Part shown: positions 1 to 7,887 of the stretch, piece after piece | How positions within the stretch are numbered: the stretch's first letter is position 1 | Layout: the number at the start of each line of letters is the position of its first letter | Assembly: GCA_963727495.1 (NCBI GenBank) | Contig: CAVSGQ010000006.1 | Span: forward strand, 372,001 to 436,000 | Reading direction: 5' to 3' | DNA from: Actinophytocola sp963727495 | GTDB taxonomy: Bacteria > Actinomycetota > Actinomycetes > Mycobacteriales > Pseudonocardiaceae | DNA: 64,000 bases | The notes under the pieces: generated by a model | What the model saw: only the letters and a program-made list of their open reading frames with translations | The model's database searches: none | What the model was told of the DNA's origin: nothing | Translations under genes and position numbers: made by a program

Positions 1-5
1 CACGG

Positions 6-1022
6 ATGGCCGCGGAGATCGCCGAGCAGCCGTCGGTGTTCGACTCCGTGGTCGCGCGGCGGGGCGAGCTCGCGGCGGTCGCCGAGCGGCTCGCCGCGCA
101 CCGGCCGCGGTTCGCGCTGCTGGCCGCCCGGGGGTCGAGCGACCACGCGGCGCTGTACACGAAGTACCTGATCGAGGTACTCCTGCAGCTGCCCTCCGGG
201 CTGGTCTCACCGTCCACGACGACGCTGTACGGCGCCGAGCCGGACCTGTCCGGGGTGCTCTACGTGACCGTCAGCCAGAGCGGCGGTTCGCCCGACCTGG
301 TGGAGGCGACCAGGGCCGCCCGCGGCCACGGCGCGCTGACCGTCGCGGTCACCAACACCCCGGGCTCGCCGCTGGCCGCGACGGCCGAGCACGCGGTGCA
401 CATCGGCGCCGGCGAGGAGCTGGCCGTCGCCGCCACCAAGACCTACACCGCGACGCTGCTCACCGCCTACATGCTGGTCGACGCCGCCCGGGGCGGCTCG
501 GGCGAGGCGGTGGCGGGCATCGGCGAGCTCGCCGCGCAGACGCTCGCGGGCTCGGCCGGGGCGGTCACCGAGGCGGTGGAACGGCTGCGGGACACCGAGC
601 GCGTGGTGACCACCGGCCGCGGCTACTCCTCGGCGACCGCGGCGGAGGCGGCGCTCAAGCTCGCCGAGACCAGCTACCTCGGCGCCCGCGCCTACAGCGG
701 GGCCGACCTGCTGCACGGGCCGGTCGCCGCGGTCGACGCGGGCACCGCGGTCGTGGCGGTGACCAGCCGGGGCCGCGGCGGCGAGGCGATGCGCGACGTC
801 GTGGCGGCGGTCGCGGACCGGGGCGCGGACGTGCTCGCGGTCGGCTCGGCGGCCGGCGAGGTGCGGGCCCGCGCGCGCATCGACGTACCGGCCACCGCCG
901 AGGAGGTGGCGCCGGTGCTGGAGGTGCTGCCGCTGCAGCGGCTCGCCCTGGAGCTCGCGCTGGCCCGCGGCGGCGACCCGGACCGGCCGCGCGGGCTGTC
1001 CAAGGTGACCAGAACCCGGTGA
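6..1022 (+). CDS. SIS-domain sugar isomerase (GlmS isomerase-domain/AgaS-like)
   Basis: Two tandem SIS (phosphosugar-binding) modules fill this 338-residue protein: roughly residues 35-165 (TVSQSGGSPDL near 88) and 190-330 (TTGRGYSSATAAEAALKLAE near 200). The N-terminal glutamine amidotransferase half of true GlmS (about 600 residues) is absent, so it probably acts on an amino-sugar phosphate as isomerase or deaminase, not as a glucosamine synthase. It overlaps the frame leading into the HxlR gene and lies just ahead of an N-acetylglucosamine-type kinase, so a GlcNAc or amino-sugar catabolic unit is likely. The ATG at 6 matches the usual MxxEIAEQP start of this family, but the frame stays open to the window edge and the true start may lie upstream. 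Confidence 0.85.
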   Translation: MAAEIAEQPSVFDSVVARRGELAAVAERLAAHRPRFALLAARGSSDHAALYTKYLIEVLLQLPSGLVSPSTTTLYGAEPDLSGVLYVTVSQSGGSPDLVEATRAARGHGALTVAVTNTPGSPLAATAEHAVHIGAGEELAVAATKTYTATLLTAYMLVDAARGGSGEAVAGIGELAAQTLAGSAGAVTEAVERLRDTERVVTTGRGYSSATAAEAALKLAETSYLGARAYSGADLLHGPVAAVDAGTAVVAVTSRGRGGEAMRDVVAAVADRGADVLAVGSAAGEVRARARIDVPATAEEVAPVLEVLPLQRLALELALARGGDPDRPRGLSKVTRTR

Positions 1023-1030
1023 GCGACCTC

Positions 1031-1059
1031 TTACCGACCGTGGCTGTGAGCCCTACACT
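1031..1059 (+). promoter_or_regulatory. Putative promoter of the HxlR gene, leaderless
   Basis: TTACCG (1031-1036) and TACACT (1054-1059) are separated by 17 bp, and the GTG at 1067 falls where transcription would begin. This predicts a leaderless mRNA that starts within the tail of the SIS gene transcript region. Seen by eye only. Confidence 0.45.
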
Positions 1060-1066
1060 TTCCCGG

Positions 1067-1534
1067 GTGCGAAGGACGTCGTTCGCCCGCTGGCCGTGTT
1101 CCGTCGCAAGAACCATGGACCTGCTCGGCGACCAGTGGACGCTGCTCGTGCTCCGCGACGCGTATCACGGCATCCGCCGGTTCGACCGGTTCCAGGCCTC
1201 GCTCGGCATCGCCCGCAACACGCTCACCGAACGGCTGGACCGGCTCACCGGGGCCGGCCTGCTCGACCGGGTCCGCTACCAGGACCGCCCGGCTCGCTAC
1301 GAGTACCCGCTGACCGAGATGGGCCGCGACTTCTTCCCCGCGTTCGCCGCGATCATCCGCTGGGGCGACACCTGGCTCGACGGCGGTGCCGGACCGCCCA
1401 CGCTGCTGCGCCACCTCGACTGCGGCCGGCACACCACCGCCGACGTCCGCTGCCCGCACTGCGGCGGCACGCTCGACGCGGACCGGGTGACGTTCGAACC
1501 CGGCCCCGGGATGTCCACTGTGGAGACGACATGA
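1067..1534 (+). CDS. HxlR-family winged-helix transcriptional regulator
   Basis: The HxlR signature is clear: a conserved Cys in WPCSVARTMDLLGDQWTLLVLRDA, then an FDRFQASLGIARNTLTERLDRL recognition region and a basic wing with Arg-Tyr (RYEYPLTEMG). The C-terminal tail has a CxH and CPHCGG cluster that could bind zinc. The frame is open back to GTG 1019, which overlaps the SIS stop. I prefer GTG 1067 because HxlR proteins start just before RTSFARWPC and a promoter with leaderless spacing sits there. Its stop overlaps the kinase ATG by 4 bp (ATGA), so the two are translationally coupled, and it probably regulates this amino-sugar locus. Confidence 0.85.
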   Translation: MRRTSFARWPCSVARTMDLLGDQWTLLVLRDAYHGIRRFDRFQASLGIARNTLTERLDRLTGAGLLDRVRYQDRPARYEYPLTEMGRDFFPAFAAIIRWGDTWLDGGAGPPTLLRHLDCGRHTTADVRCPHCGGTLDADRVTFEPGPGMSTVETT

Positions 1535-2496
1535 GCTGTGTGGTCGGTGTCGACGCGGGCGCCACCTCCACCCGGGCGCTCGCCGTCGAGCCGGACGGCA
1601 CGGTGGCCGGGCGCGGGGCCGCGGGCGGCGGCAACCCGAACTCGCACCCGCCGGAGCTGGCCGGCAAGCGGGTGGCCGAGGCGGTCCGGGACGCGCTGGC
1701 GCCCGGCGGCGGGCGGGTACGCGCCTGCGTGCTGGGCATGGCGGGGGTCAGCAAGTTCACCGACCCGGCGATCGTGGAGACCTTCATCTCGGCGCTGCGC
1801 CACGTCGGGGTCGGCTGCCCGGTCGAGATCGTCAGCGACGCCGAGGTCGCGTTCGCGTCGGCCACCGCAGAGCCGGACGGCGTGGTGGTGGTCGGCGGCA
1901 CCGGCTCGGTCGCGGCGCGGATCTCCGGTCACCGGATGACCTCGTGGGTCGGCGGGCTCGGCTGGATGCTCGGCGACGAGGGCTCGGCGTACTGGATGGG
2001 CCGCGAGGCGGTGCGGGTGACGTGCCGGCGGCTGCAGACCGGCCTGCCGCTCTCGCCGCTGGGCGAGGCGGTGCTGGCCGAGTCGCTGCCCGGGCTCGCC
2101 TCGACGCGCGAGCCGCGGCTGGCGAACCGGCTGATCACCGCGGCGAACGCGGAGCCGCCCATCCGGCTGGCCCGGTTCGCCGCGACGGTCAGCGCGCACG
2201 CGGCGACCGACCCGGTGGCGGCGCGGATCGTCGACGAGGCCGCGGAACTGCTCGCCCGACTGGCGATGGACGCCCGGCCCGCCGAGGAGCGCACCCCGAT
2301 CGTGCTCGCGGGCAGCGTGATCGGGCCGGGCAGCCCGGTCGGCACGGCACTGCGCGCGGCACTCGCCGGGTACACGCCGGTGCCGGTGCTGTTCGCGCCG
2401 GACGGGGCGGTGGGCGCCGCGTGGCTGGCCGCGCTGTCGGCCGACGGCCCGGACGCGCCGCGCCCTAGTGTCCCGCGCCGGACATCTGGCAACTGA
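1531..2496 (+). CDS. N-acetylglucosamine kinase-like protein (BadF/BadG/BcrA/BcrD ATPase family)
   Basis: This ASKHA-fold sugar kinase of about 321 residues has phosphate-1 motif GVDAGATSTRA near residue 8, an adenosine/phosphate-2 loop VVVVGGTGSVA near 113, a G-L-G-W-LGDEGSAYW segment near 146 and a C-terminal GAVGAAWLA. Family members phosphorylate GlcNAc or related amino sugars, which fits the SIS isomerase upstream. The last 10 or so codons (ending RTSGN) and the stop lie inside the left arm of the palindromic element at 2465-2632. The native C-terminus has therefore probably been replaced or extended by that insertion. The sugar substrate is inferred. Confidence 0.85.
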   Translation: MSCVVGVDAGATSTRALAVEPDGTVAGRGAAGGGNPNSHPPELAGKRVAEAVRDALAPGGGRVRACVLGMAGVSKFTDPAIVETFISALRHVGVGCPVEIVSDAEVAFASATAEPDGVVVVGGTGSVAARISGHRMTSWVGGLGWMLGDEGSAYWMGREAVRVTCRRLQTGLPLSPLGEAVLAESLPGLASTREPRLANRLITAANAEPPIRLARFAATVSAHAATDPVAARIVDEAAELLARLAMDARPAEERTPIVLAGSVIGPGSPVGTALRAALAGYTPVPVLFAPDGAVGAAWLAALSADGPDAPRPSVPRRTSGN

Positions 2497-2632
2497 TTCG
2501 CTGGCCCAAGTCCCTGCTGGCGGCGTTGCCGATCCGCCCGAGTACGGCCCAGTACGAGGGCGAATCGGCGTCTTGCCAGCAGAAACCTGGATCCGCCGAC
2601 TTAATCACCGAATGTCCGGCGCGGGACACTAG
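2465..2632. mobile_element. MITE-like palindromic element with perfect 21-bp terminal inverted repeats
   Basis: The termini 2465-2485 and 2612-2632 are exact reverse complements (outer end CTAGTGTCCCGCG). A second nested imperfect inverted pair lies inside: CTGGCAA...GATTCGC at about 2486-2512 against GCGAATC...TTGCCAG at about 2552-2580. The element has no coding capacity. It ends in CTAG on both sides, which is palindromic and could be a target duplication. It supplies the 3' ends of both convergent neighbours: the last kinase codons on the plus strand and the PP2C stop (TAG at 2629-2631) on the minus strand. It may also work as a bidirectional terminator. Whether a transposase mobilises it is unknown. 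Confidence 0.6.
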
Positions 2633-3351
2633 AACGGGATCGTGACCACGACCGCGGTCGCGTTGTCCTCGCCGCCGGCCACGTCCGCGGCGGCGAGCAG
2701 CCGCTCGACCATCGAGGTCGGCTCGATGTGCAGGCGCAGGATCTCCCGGATGCGCGGGTAGGGCACCTGCTCGGCCACGCCGTCGCTGCAGAGCAGGTAC
2801 ACGTCGCCGGGCGCGGGCACGATGCTGAGCACGTCGGGCTCGGGCCGCGCGGCGTGCCCGACGTAGCGGGTCAGGTGGTAGCGCGCGGCGCGGGCCTGCG
2901 GCGAGTCGAGCGAGTAGAGCCCGTGCGCCACACCGAGCCAGGCCATCGTGTGGTCGACGGTCAGCAGTTCGAGCAGGTCGTCGCGGAACCGGTAGACCCG
3001 CGAGTCGCCGAGCTGGGTGATCCACAGCTCGTCGGCGGCGTCCCCGGCCAGCAGCGCGGTCAGCGTGCACCCGGCGAGGCCGACGTCCCCGCGGCCGATC
3101 TCGACGACCCGGTCCTGCGCGGTGGAGACCGCCGCCCGGATCGACTCGGGCCCGATCTTCCCGCGCGCGGCCCGCATCGCCTCGACGAACGAGTCCACAG
3201 TGGTCCGGCCGGCAAGCGCGCTCCCGTCGCTGTCGCCCATGCCGTCCGCGACGACGGCGAGCAGCGGGTCCAGATCGAGGTGCGCGACATCGAAGTTCGC
3301 CCGATAACGGCGACCCACCTCGCTACCGACCGCACCGGTCAAGGCGCTCAC
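2629..3351 (-). CDS. PP2C-family protein serine/threonine phosphatase
   Basis: The 240-residue catalytic domain carries the PP2C metal-binding motifs: VADGMGDSDG near 34, a TLTALL strand near 95, LGDSRVYRFRDDLL near 114, LCSDGV near 188 and the C-terminal GEDNATAVVV. No transmembrane or FHA segment is present, so it is a soluble Mn/Mg-dependent phosphatase expected to counter Ser/Thr kinases such as the PknB type. Its start overlaps the upstream DUF3159 gene by 4 bp (ATGA), so the two form an operon. The stop codon lies in the right terminal repeat of the palindromic element. Confidence 0.9.
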   Translation of the reverse strand: MSALTGAVGSEVGRRYRANFDVAHLDLDPLLAVVADGMGDSDGSALAGRTTVDSFVEAMRAARGKIGPESIRAAVSTAQDRVVEIGRGDVGLAGCTLTALLAGDAADELWITQLGDSRVYRFRDDLLELLTVDHTMAWLGVAHGLYSLDSPQARAARYHLTRYVGHAARPEPDVLSIVPAPGDVYLLCSDGVAEQVPYPRIREILRLHIEPTSMVERLLAAADVAGGEDNATAVVVTIPF

Positions 3352-3998
3352 GATCGCATCCTAGGGTGCCGCAGCCCCGGATGGTGGTCCGGAAGTGACC
3401 TTCTGAGCACGACCGCGCTGGCCGCGACGGTCGCGGCGACCAGCGGCCAACTGAGCGCGACGCGGGCGACACCGAGCGCGACCACCCAGCCCGACCACCA
3501 CAGCAGCCCGAACACCACCACCCGCGCCGTGTACTGCGCGAACACCCACACCCAGCTGGCCCGCCCGTACGCGCGCAGCAGGTCGGGGTCGCGGCGCCAG
3601 CGGGCCTTCTGGCCGAGCAGCACCCCGACGACCACGCCGAGCAGCGGCCAGCGGACCAGGATGCTGACCGCCCAGGCGAGCGCGCTCGCCACGTTGGACA
3701 GCAGCTGGACGAGGAAGAAGTCCTGCGCGCGGCCGGTGTGCAGGGCCACCAGCGCCGCGGCCGCGACCGAGGCGACGCTCGCGAGCACCGCGACGACCCG
3801 ACCGCCGCGGGCGAGCCGGATCCCGCCGATCACCGCGCCGGCGGCGACCGCGGCGAGCGCGCCCCAGCCGATCGAGCGGCCGGAGACGAGCCAGCCCAGC
3901 ACGAACACGGCCGGCGGGATGCTCGCGTCGACCGCGCCGCGCCGGCCGCCGAGCAGCTCGCGCAGCGACTGCTGGTTGCCGGTCGCCTGGTCGGTCAC
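3348..3998 (-). CDS. DUF3159-family integral membrane protein
   Basis: This 216-residue protein has about six hydrophobic segments. It shows the arrangement typical of actinobacterial DUF3159 proteins: an N-terminal SLRELLGGRRGAVDASIPPAVFVLGW, a central polar FFLVQLLSNVASALAWAVSILVRWP region and a QKARWRRDPDLLRAYGRASWVWV loop. Molecular function is unknown for the family. It is translationally coupled to the downstream PP2C phosphatase. Start GTG 3998 was chosen because the MTDQ...SLRELLGG beginning matches the family. A palindrome lies 26 bp upstream. Confidence 0.75.
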   Translation of the reverse strand: MTDQATGNQQSLRELLGGRRGAVDASIPPAVFVLGWLVSGRSIGWGALAAVAAGAVIGGIRLARGGRVVAVLASVASVAAAALVALHTGRAQDFFLVQLLSNVASALAWAVSILVRWPLLGVVVGVLLGQKARWRRDPDLLRAYGRASWVWVFAQYTARVVVFGLLWWSGWVVALGVARVALSWPLVAATVAASAVVLRRSLPDHHPGLRHPRMRS

Positions 3999-4023
3999 GG
4001 CGTCCAGCCTGCCGCATCGGCCG

Positions 4024-4045
4024 CGAGTTAGGTAGCCCTAACTCG
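4024..4045. promoter_or_regulatory. Perfect 9-bp inverted repeat upstream of DUF3159 (possible operator)
   Basis: CGAGTTAGG and CCTAACTCG flank the 4-nt centre TAGC. The TTAGG...CCTAA core loosely recalls the IdeR/DmdR iron box, but the spacing differs from the consensus, so an operator for another dimeric regulator is equally possible. It sits 26 bp before the DUF3159-PP2C operon. The 4046-4298 stretch between it and the SGNH gene shows no other convincing element. Confidence 0.4.
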
Positions 4046-4298
4046 ATCGGGATCCCGCCCGTTCGTCCCGTTCGTCCACTGAGGACCCCGGTAACCGGTC
4101 GATCACGCGACGAAGTCGGGTGACACGAAATTGGGACGCGGACCGGACCAACCAGATGCGAGGGTTGTACCAGCCGGACGCGACCGGATGGTGAACCCGT
4201 GTACGCACAATCGTGAGTTGCCAACCGACGGTGGCGTAGGTCGGGAATCACACGGCATCCTGAGCGTTTGAAGACGAGGGGACAGAGGGGAGGCGACC

Positions 4299-5093
4299 GT
4301 GTCAGGGTTGTCTAGTTGGGTTGCCATGGGGGACAGCTTCACCGAGGGACTGAGCGACGTCGGCCCGGACGGGTCCTACGTGGGCTGGGCCGACCGCCTC
4401 GCGCGGATCCTCGCCGCTCGCGATCCGAACTTCTGCTACGCCAACCTCGCCCTGCGCGGCAAGCTCCTGCGCGAGATCATCGACGAGCAGGTTCCCGTGG
4501 TCCAGCGGGTGCGACCCGACCTGGTCACCATCTGCGCGGGCGGCAACGACCTGATCGTCCCGGGCAGCGACGTCGACGACCTCGCCGACGAGTTCGAGCG
4601 GGCCGTGGTCGAGCTGCGCCAGGTCAGCGAGGTCGTCGTGTTCACCGGGCCCGACCCGCGCAAGCAGCCGGTGGTGCGCCGGGTGCGGGGCAAGGTCGCC
4701 ATCTACAACGGCCACCTGCGCGCGATCGCCGACCGGCACGGCGCCATGCTGGTGGACCTGTGGGCCATGCCCGTCCTGGTCGACCTGCGCGCGTGGAGCG
4801 ACGACCGGCTGCACTTCTCGCCGGAGGGGCACCGGCGGATCGCCTTACGCACCGCCGAGGTGCTGGGCGTGCCGGTCATGGAGGACTGGCGCGAGCCGTG
4901 GCCGCCGGAGGACCCGGCGCCGTGGATCCGCTCCCGGCAGGCCGATCTCGCCTGGACGCGCACCCACCTGCTGCCCTGGGTGCGCCGCCAGCTGCGGGGC
5001 GAGTCGATGGGCGACGGCCTGCACCCCAAGCGGCCCGAGCTGCAGCCGTTCGCCAACCAGAGCACCGGGAACGGGCAGGCCGCCGCCGTGTAG
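4299..5093 (+). CDS. SGNH/GDSL-family esterase or lipase
   Basis: The 264-residue protein begins with the block I motif AMGDSFTEG (nucleophile Ser13). It continues with block III GGND near residue 86 and ends the core with block V DDRLHFSPEGH (catalytic Asp/His near 168-171). No signal peptide is seen, so it is cytoplasmic, and the C-terminal 70 residues are a basic, Trp-rich extension with low-complexity end. GTG 4299 is preceded by a good ribosome site (GGGGAGGCG). Family members hydrolyse acyl or acetyl esters; the substrate is not predictable. It is monocistronic and ends at a strong hairpin. Confidence 0.85.
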   Translation: MSGLSSWVAMGDSFTEGLSDVGPDGSYVGWADRLARILAARDPNFCYANLALRGKLLREIIDEQVPVVQRVRPDLVTICAGGNDLIVPGSDVDDLADEFERAVVELRQVSEVVVFTGPDPRKQPVVRRVRGKVAIYNGHLRAIADRHGAMLVDLWAMPVLVDLRAWSDDRLHFSPEGHRRIALRTAEVLGVPVMEDWREPWPPEDPAPWIRSRQADLAWTRTHLLPWVRRQLRGESMGDGLHPKRPELQPFANQSTGNGQAAAV

Positions 5094-5100
5094 AGCGGCG

Positions 5101-5135
5101 ACCGGCCGGCACAGTCCCCCACCGCGCCGGCCGGT
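5101..5135. terminator. Bidirectional hairpin between convergent SGNH and AfsR genes
   Basis: ACCGGCCGGC (5101-5110) pairs perfectly with GCCGGCCGGT (5126-5135) around a 15-nt loop, immediately after the SGNH stop. There is no U-tract, which is usual in high-GC actinobacteria. Confidence 0.6.
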
Positions 5136-5253
5136 TCGCTCGGGCAGCACACCCCCACGTTGGTAGTGCCGCCCCGGCGCTCGCATCAGGCTCCGGGACG
5201 TCGAGCACCGCGCGAAGCCTTTCACCCGGCGCCCCCGATCGGCTAACTGTTCG

Positions 5254-7422
5254 CTAAACGACCAGCCGCACGGTGCGCCCGGCCACCACCGGCCCGAGCG
5301 CCCGGGTGCCCTCGGAGAACTCGCTCGCCATCCGCGCGAGCCGCACGATCACCTGGTCCTGCCCGGTTTCCTGGCCGGACTCGACCACCGCGAGCAGGTT
5401 CGCCCACTCCTGGTCGATCCAGTCGATCGCGGCCGCGGGCGAGGAGATCGGCAGCGGCGGCACGTCCGGGAACTCGTCGGCGGCATACGGTTCGTCAGAG
5501 TTTCCCGAGCGCAACTGACGTTTCGCCAGATCCGCACCTACCAGGTAGTAACGTCGCAGCCGCGACCGCGCCGCCGTCTTGTCCACTTCGGACAGTCCCT
5601 GTTCGGCCAGCTCGTGCGCGTGCAGCCGGACGAGGTCGTGCATGAGGAACACGTCACGGCTGGTCTCGGTCACCACGAACGACTCGGCGAGGATGCGCAG
5701 CCGCCGGCGGGCCGTCTCGATGTCTATCCCGCACAGCGCGGCGACCGGGTACGGGCCGATCATCGTGCCGGGGAACAGCCCCAGCAGCCGCACGGTCTCC
5801 GCGTGCTCGGGGCGCAGGCTGCGGTAGGTCACGTCGAGCGCGGCCCGCACGCTGGTGTCGGCCTCCTCGAGGTCCAGCGCGGACAGCCGGCCGCGCTCGT
5901 CGGCCAGCTCCTCCACCAGGCTCGCGACCGACCACTGTGGACCGCCGGTCAGCCGCGCGCCGGCGATGCGCAGTGCCAGCGGCAGGTGCCCGCACAGCCG
6001 GGCGAGCCGGCGCCGCAGCTCGCGGTCGCGGCCCTGCGCGGGCGTGCCGGCCATGTGCTCGAGGACCTTCTCCGCCGCGTCCGCGCCGAGCGTGCCCAGG
6101 ATCTGCAGGCGCGCGCCGGTCCAGGCCACCAGCCCGCCGAGGCGCACCCGCGTGGTCACCACGACCATCGACGACGAGCCGGCCGGCAGCAGCGGGCGCA
6201 GCTGCTCGGAGTCCCGCGCGTCGTCGAGCACGACCAGCACCCGGCGGTCGGCGAGGATCGACCGGTACAGCGCGGCGCGCTCGTCGACCGCGGGCGGCAC
6301 GTCCTCCGGACCGACGCCGAGCGCGAGCAGGAAGTGGGCGAGCACCTCGGTGGGCGCCATCGGCGCGTGCCGCGGGTCGAACCCGCGCAGGCCGGCGAAC
6401 AGCCGGCCGTCGGGGAACCGGTCGGCGACGCGATGCGCCCACAGCACGGCGAGCGCGGTCTTCCCCACCCCGGCGGACCCGGCCAGCACGGCGACGGCCG
6501 GTTCGCCGCGCGCTGACTCGTCCGGCAGCTGGTGGGTGAGCCAGGCGAGCTCCTCCTCGCGGCCGGCGAACCCGGACGGCGCGCGGGGCAGCTGCGCGGG
6601 CACCAGCACGCCGACCCGGGGCGTGACGACGGGTTCGGAGGACGGTTCGAGCAGCGTGGTGTCGTCGCGCAGCACCCGCTGGTGCAGGCCGCGCAGCTGC
6701 GGGCCGGGGTCCATGCCCAGCTCGTCGGACGCCTGGTGGGCGAAGCGCTGGTAGGCGGCCAGCGCGGTGGCCCGCCGCCCGGAGCGGTAGAGCGCGAGCA
6801 TGAGCTGGCCGACGAGCCGCTCGCGAAACGGCTGCTCGTCGACGAGATGGGTCAGCTCGCCGATGATCTCCTGGTGCCGGCCGAGCTCGAGGTCGGCGTC
6901 GAAGCGCGCCTCCAGCACGGCCAGCCGCAGCTCGGTCAGCTCGGGCGCCCTGACCCGGCCGCCGAGGTCGCCCAGCTCGCCGCCCCGCCACAGGGCCTGG
7001 GCCTGGCGCAGCAGGTCGGCGCGGCGCACCGGCGGCGTGCCGCGGGCCTGGGCCAGCAGCGACCGCGCGAGCGTGACGTCGATCAGCGACTCGTCGACGT
7101 CGAGCCGGTAGCCGGGCGGCACGGTGGCGATCCGCACGTCGACCGCGCGGAGCTCGGCGAAGCGCTGGCGCAGCCGGGAGACGTAGCCCTGCACCATCGT
7201 GCGTGCGCTGGCCGGCGGCTCGTGCGCCCAGAGCACGTCGACGATCCGGTCGACCGGCACGACCTGGTTCGGCTCGAGCAGCAGCATGGCGAGCACGGCC
7301 CGCGCGGCGGGTCCGCCGACCGGCACCTCGTCGCCGTGCACGAGCACCTGCACCGGCCCGAGCAGGCAGAACCGCAGCCCGGCGATCGTCGCGGCGGATC
7401 GTGAACCGTTCTGATCGGCCAC
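5254..7422 (-). CDS. AfsR/SARP-family transcriptional regulator (SARP-BTAD-NB-ARC)
   Basis: In order: an OmpR-type winged helix (about 15-105, FCLLGPVQVLVHGDEVPVGG and RTMVQGYVSRLRQRF), a bacterial transcriptional activation domain (about 110-255, ending DELGMDPGPQLRGLHQRVL) and an NB-ARC ATPase. The ATPase has P-loop AGSAGVGKTAL near 315, RRVLVVLDDARD near 395 and sensor GHLPLALRIAGARL near 490. At 722 residues it lacks most of the C-terminal TPR array of full AfsR (about 1000). The frame stops after VVAGRTVRLVV, so the protein is a short variant or truncated. The family activates antibiotic and stress genes after ATP-dependent oligomerisation. No biosynthetic cluster adjoins it. Start GTG 7422. 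Confidence 0.88.
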   Translation of the reverse strand: MADQNGSRSAATIAGLRFCLLGPVQVLVHGDEVPVGGPAARAVLAMLLLEPNQVVPVDRIVDVLWAHEPPASARTMVQGYVSRLRQRFAELRAVDVRIATVPPGYRLDVDESLIDVTLARSLLAQARGTPPVRRADLLRQAQALWRGGELGDLGGRVRAPELTELRLAVLEARFDADLELGRHQEIIGELTHLVDEQPFRERLVGQLMLALYRSGRRATALAAYQRFAHQASDELGMDPGPQLRGLHQRVLRDDTTLLEPSSEPVVTPRVGVLVPAQLPRAPSGFAGREEELAWLTHQLPDESARGEPAVAVLAGSAGVGKTALAVLWAHRVADRFPDGRLFAGLRGFDPRHAPMAPTEVLAHFLLALGVGPEDVPPAVDERAALYRSILADRRVLVVLDDARDSEQLRPLLPAGSSSMVVVTTRVRLGGLVAWTGARLQILGTLGADAAEKVLEHMAGTPAQGRDRELRRRLARLCGHLPLALRIAGARLTGGPQWSVASLVEELADERGRLSALDLEEADTSVRAALDVTYRSLRPEHAETVRLLGLFPGTMIGPYPVAALCGIDIETARRRLRILAESFVVTETSRDVFLMHDLVRLHAHELAEQGLSEVDKTAARSRLRRYYLVGADLAKRQLRSGNSDEPYAADEFPDVPPLPISSPAAAIDWIDQEWANLLAVVESGQETGQDQVIVRLARMASEFSEGTRALGPVVAGRTVRLVV

Positions 7423-7660
7423 GGGTCACCACCCCCAGTCGCACCCTGTCCCGGCCGATATGTGCAACAAGGTACGGGCAAACCAGCCGGGAAGGCGATC
7501 TCCGGGTGGCGCGCATCATCCGGATGGCCTAACGCAGCGGTGTCCGATGGTGATGGAAAGTGACAAGTGGAAACCCGATCACCGATCCAGGTGGATTCTC
7601 GGGAGCAGACCAGCACGCCGCGCCCAGTCCCACCGCGGCCGCACCTACCCGACCGCCCGG

Positions 7661-7772
7661 CGCGGGGCCCCCCGCTTTCCAGTCTAGAAGTGAGGGCCGA
7701 CATTCCCGGCCGAAGTCGATCCACCCTGTGGACAACTCCGGAGTCGCGGGGGCCCCCGCTTTCCAGCTTATC
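7661..7772. repeat. Intergenic repeat, copy 1 (inverted relative to the copy at about 11.95-12.16 kb)
   Basis: Two GC-palindromic boxes of the form CGCGGGGGCCCCCGCTTTCC (near 7661 and 7746) flank a spacer containing GACATTCCCGGCCGAAGTCGA, TGTGGACAA and CTCCGGAGTCG. Read on the opposite strand, this closely matches 11948-12044 beyond ectA and devR. It lies in the 465-bp gap (7423-7887) between the AfsR gene start and the ectD end. The rest of that gap holds the AfsR promoter region and the ectD terminator, and I see no gene in it. Confidence 0.6.
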
Positions 7773-7813
7773 GGGCGGGGGTGACGGTGCCGGGGGTTCG
7801 CGGGGTCGCTGTG

Positions 7814-7852
7814 GATGAACGGCCGGCGCGAATGGCGCGCCGGCCGTTCATC
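7814..7852 (-). terminator. Strong hairpin terminator of the ectoine operon
   Basis: A perfect 17-bp stem (7814-7830 with 7836-7852, core GAACGGCCGGCGCG) closes a 5-nt loop. It begins 36 bp after the ectD stop on the transcribed minus strand. No U-tract. Confidence 0.75.
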
Positions 7853-7887
7853 GGGGTGGGTCGGGTGCTCGCGGGGGCGGGGGTCGG

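Noticed and set aside
4103..4342. 79-codon frame on the minus strand before the SGNH gene
   Set aside because: It overlaps the SGNH start and ribosome site, has no ribosome site of its own and resembles no family.
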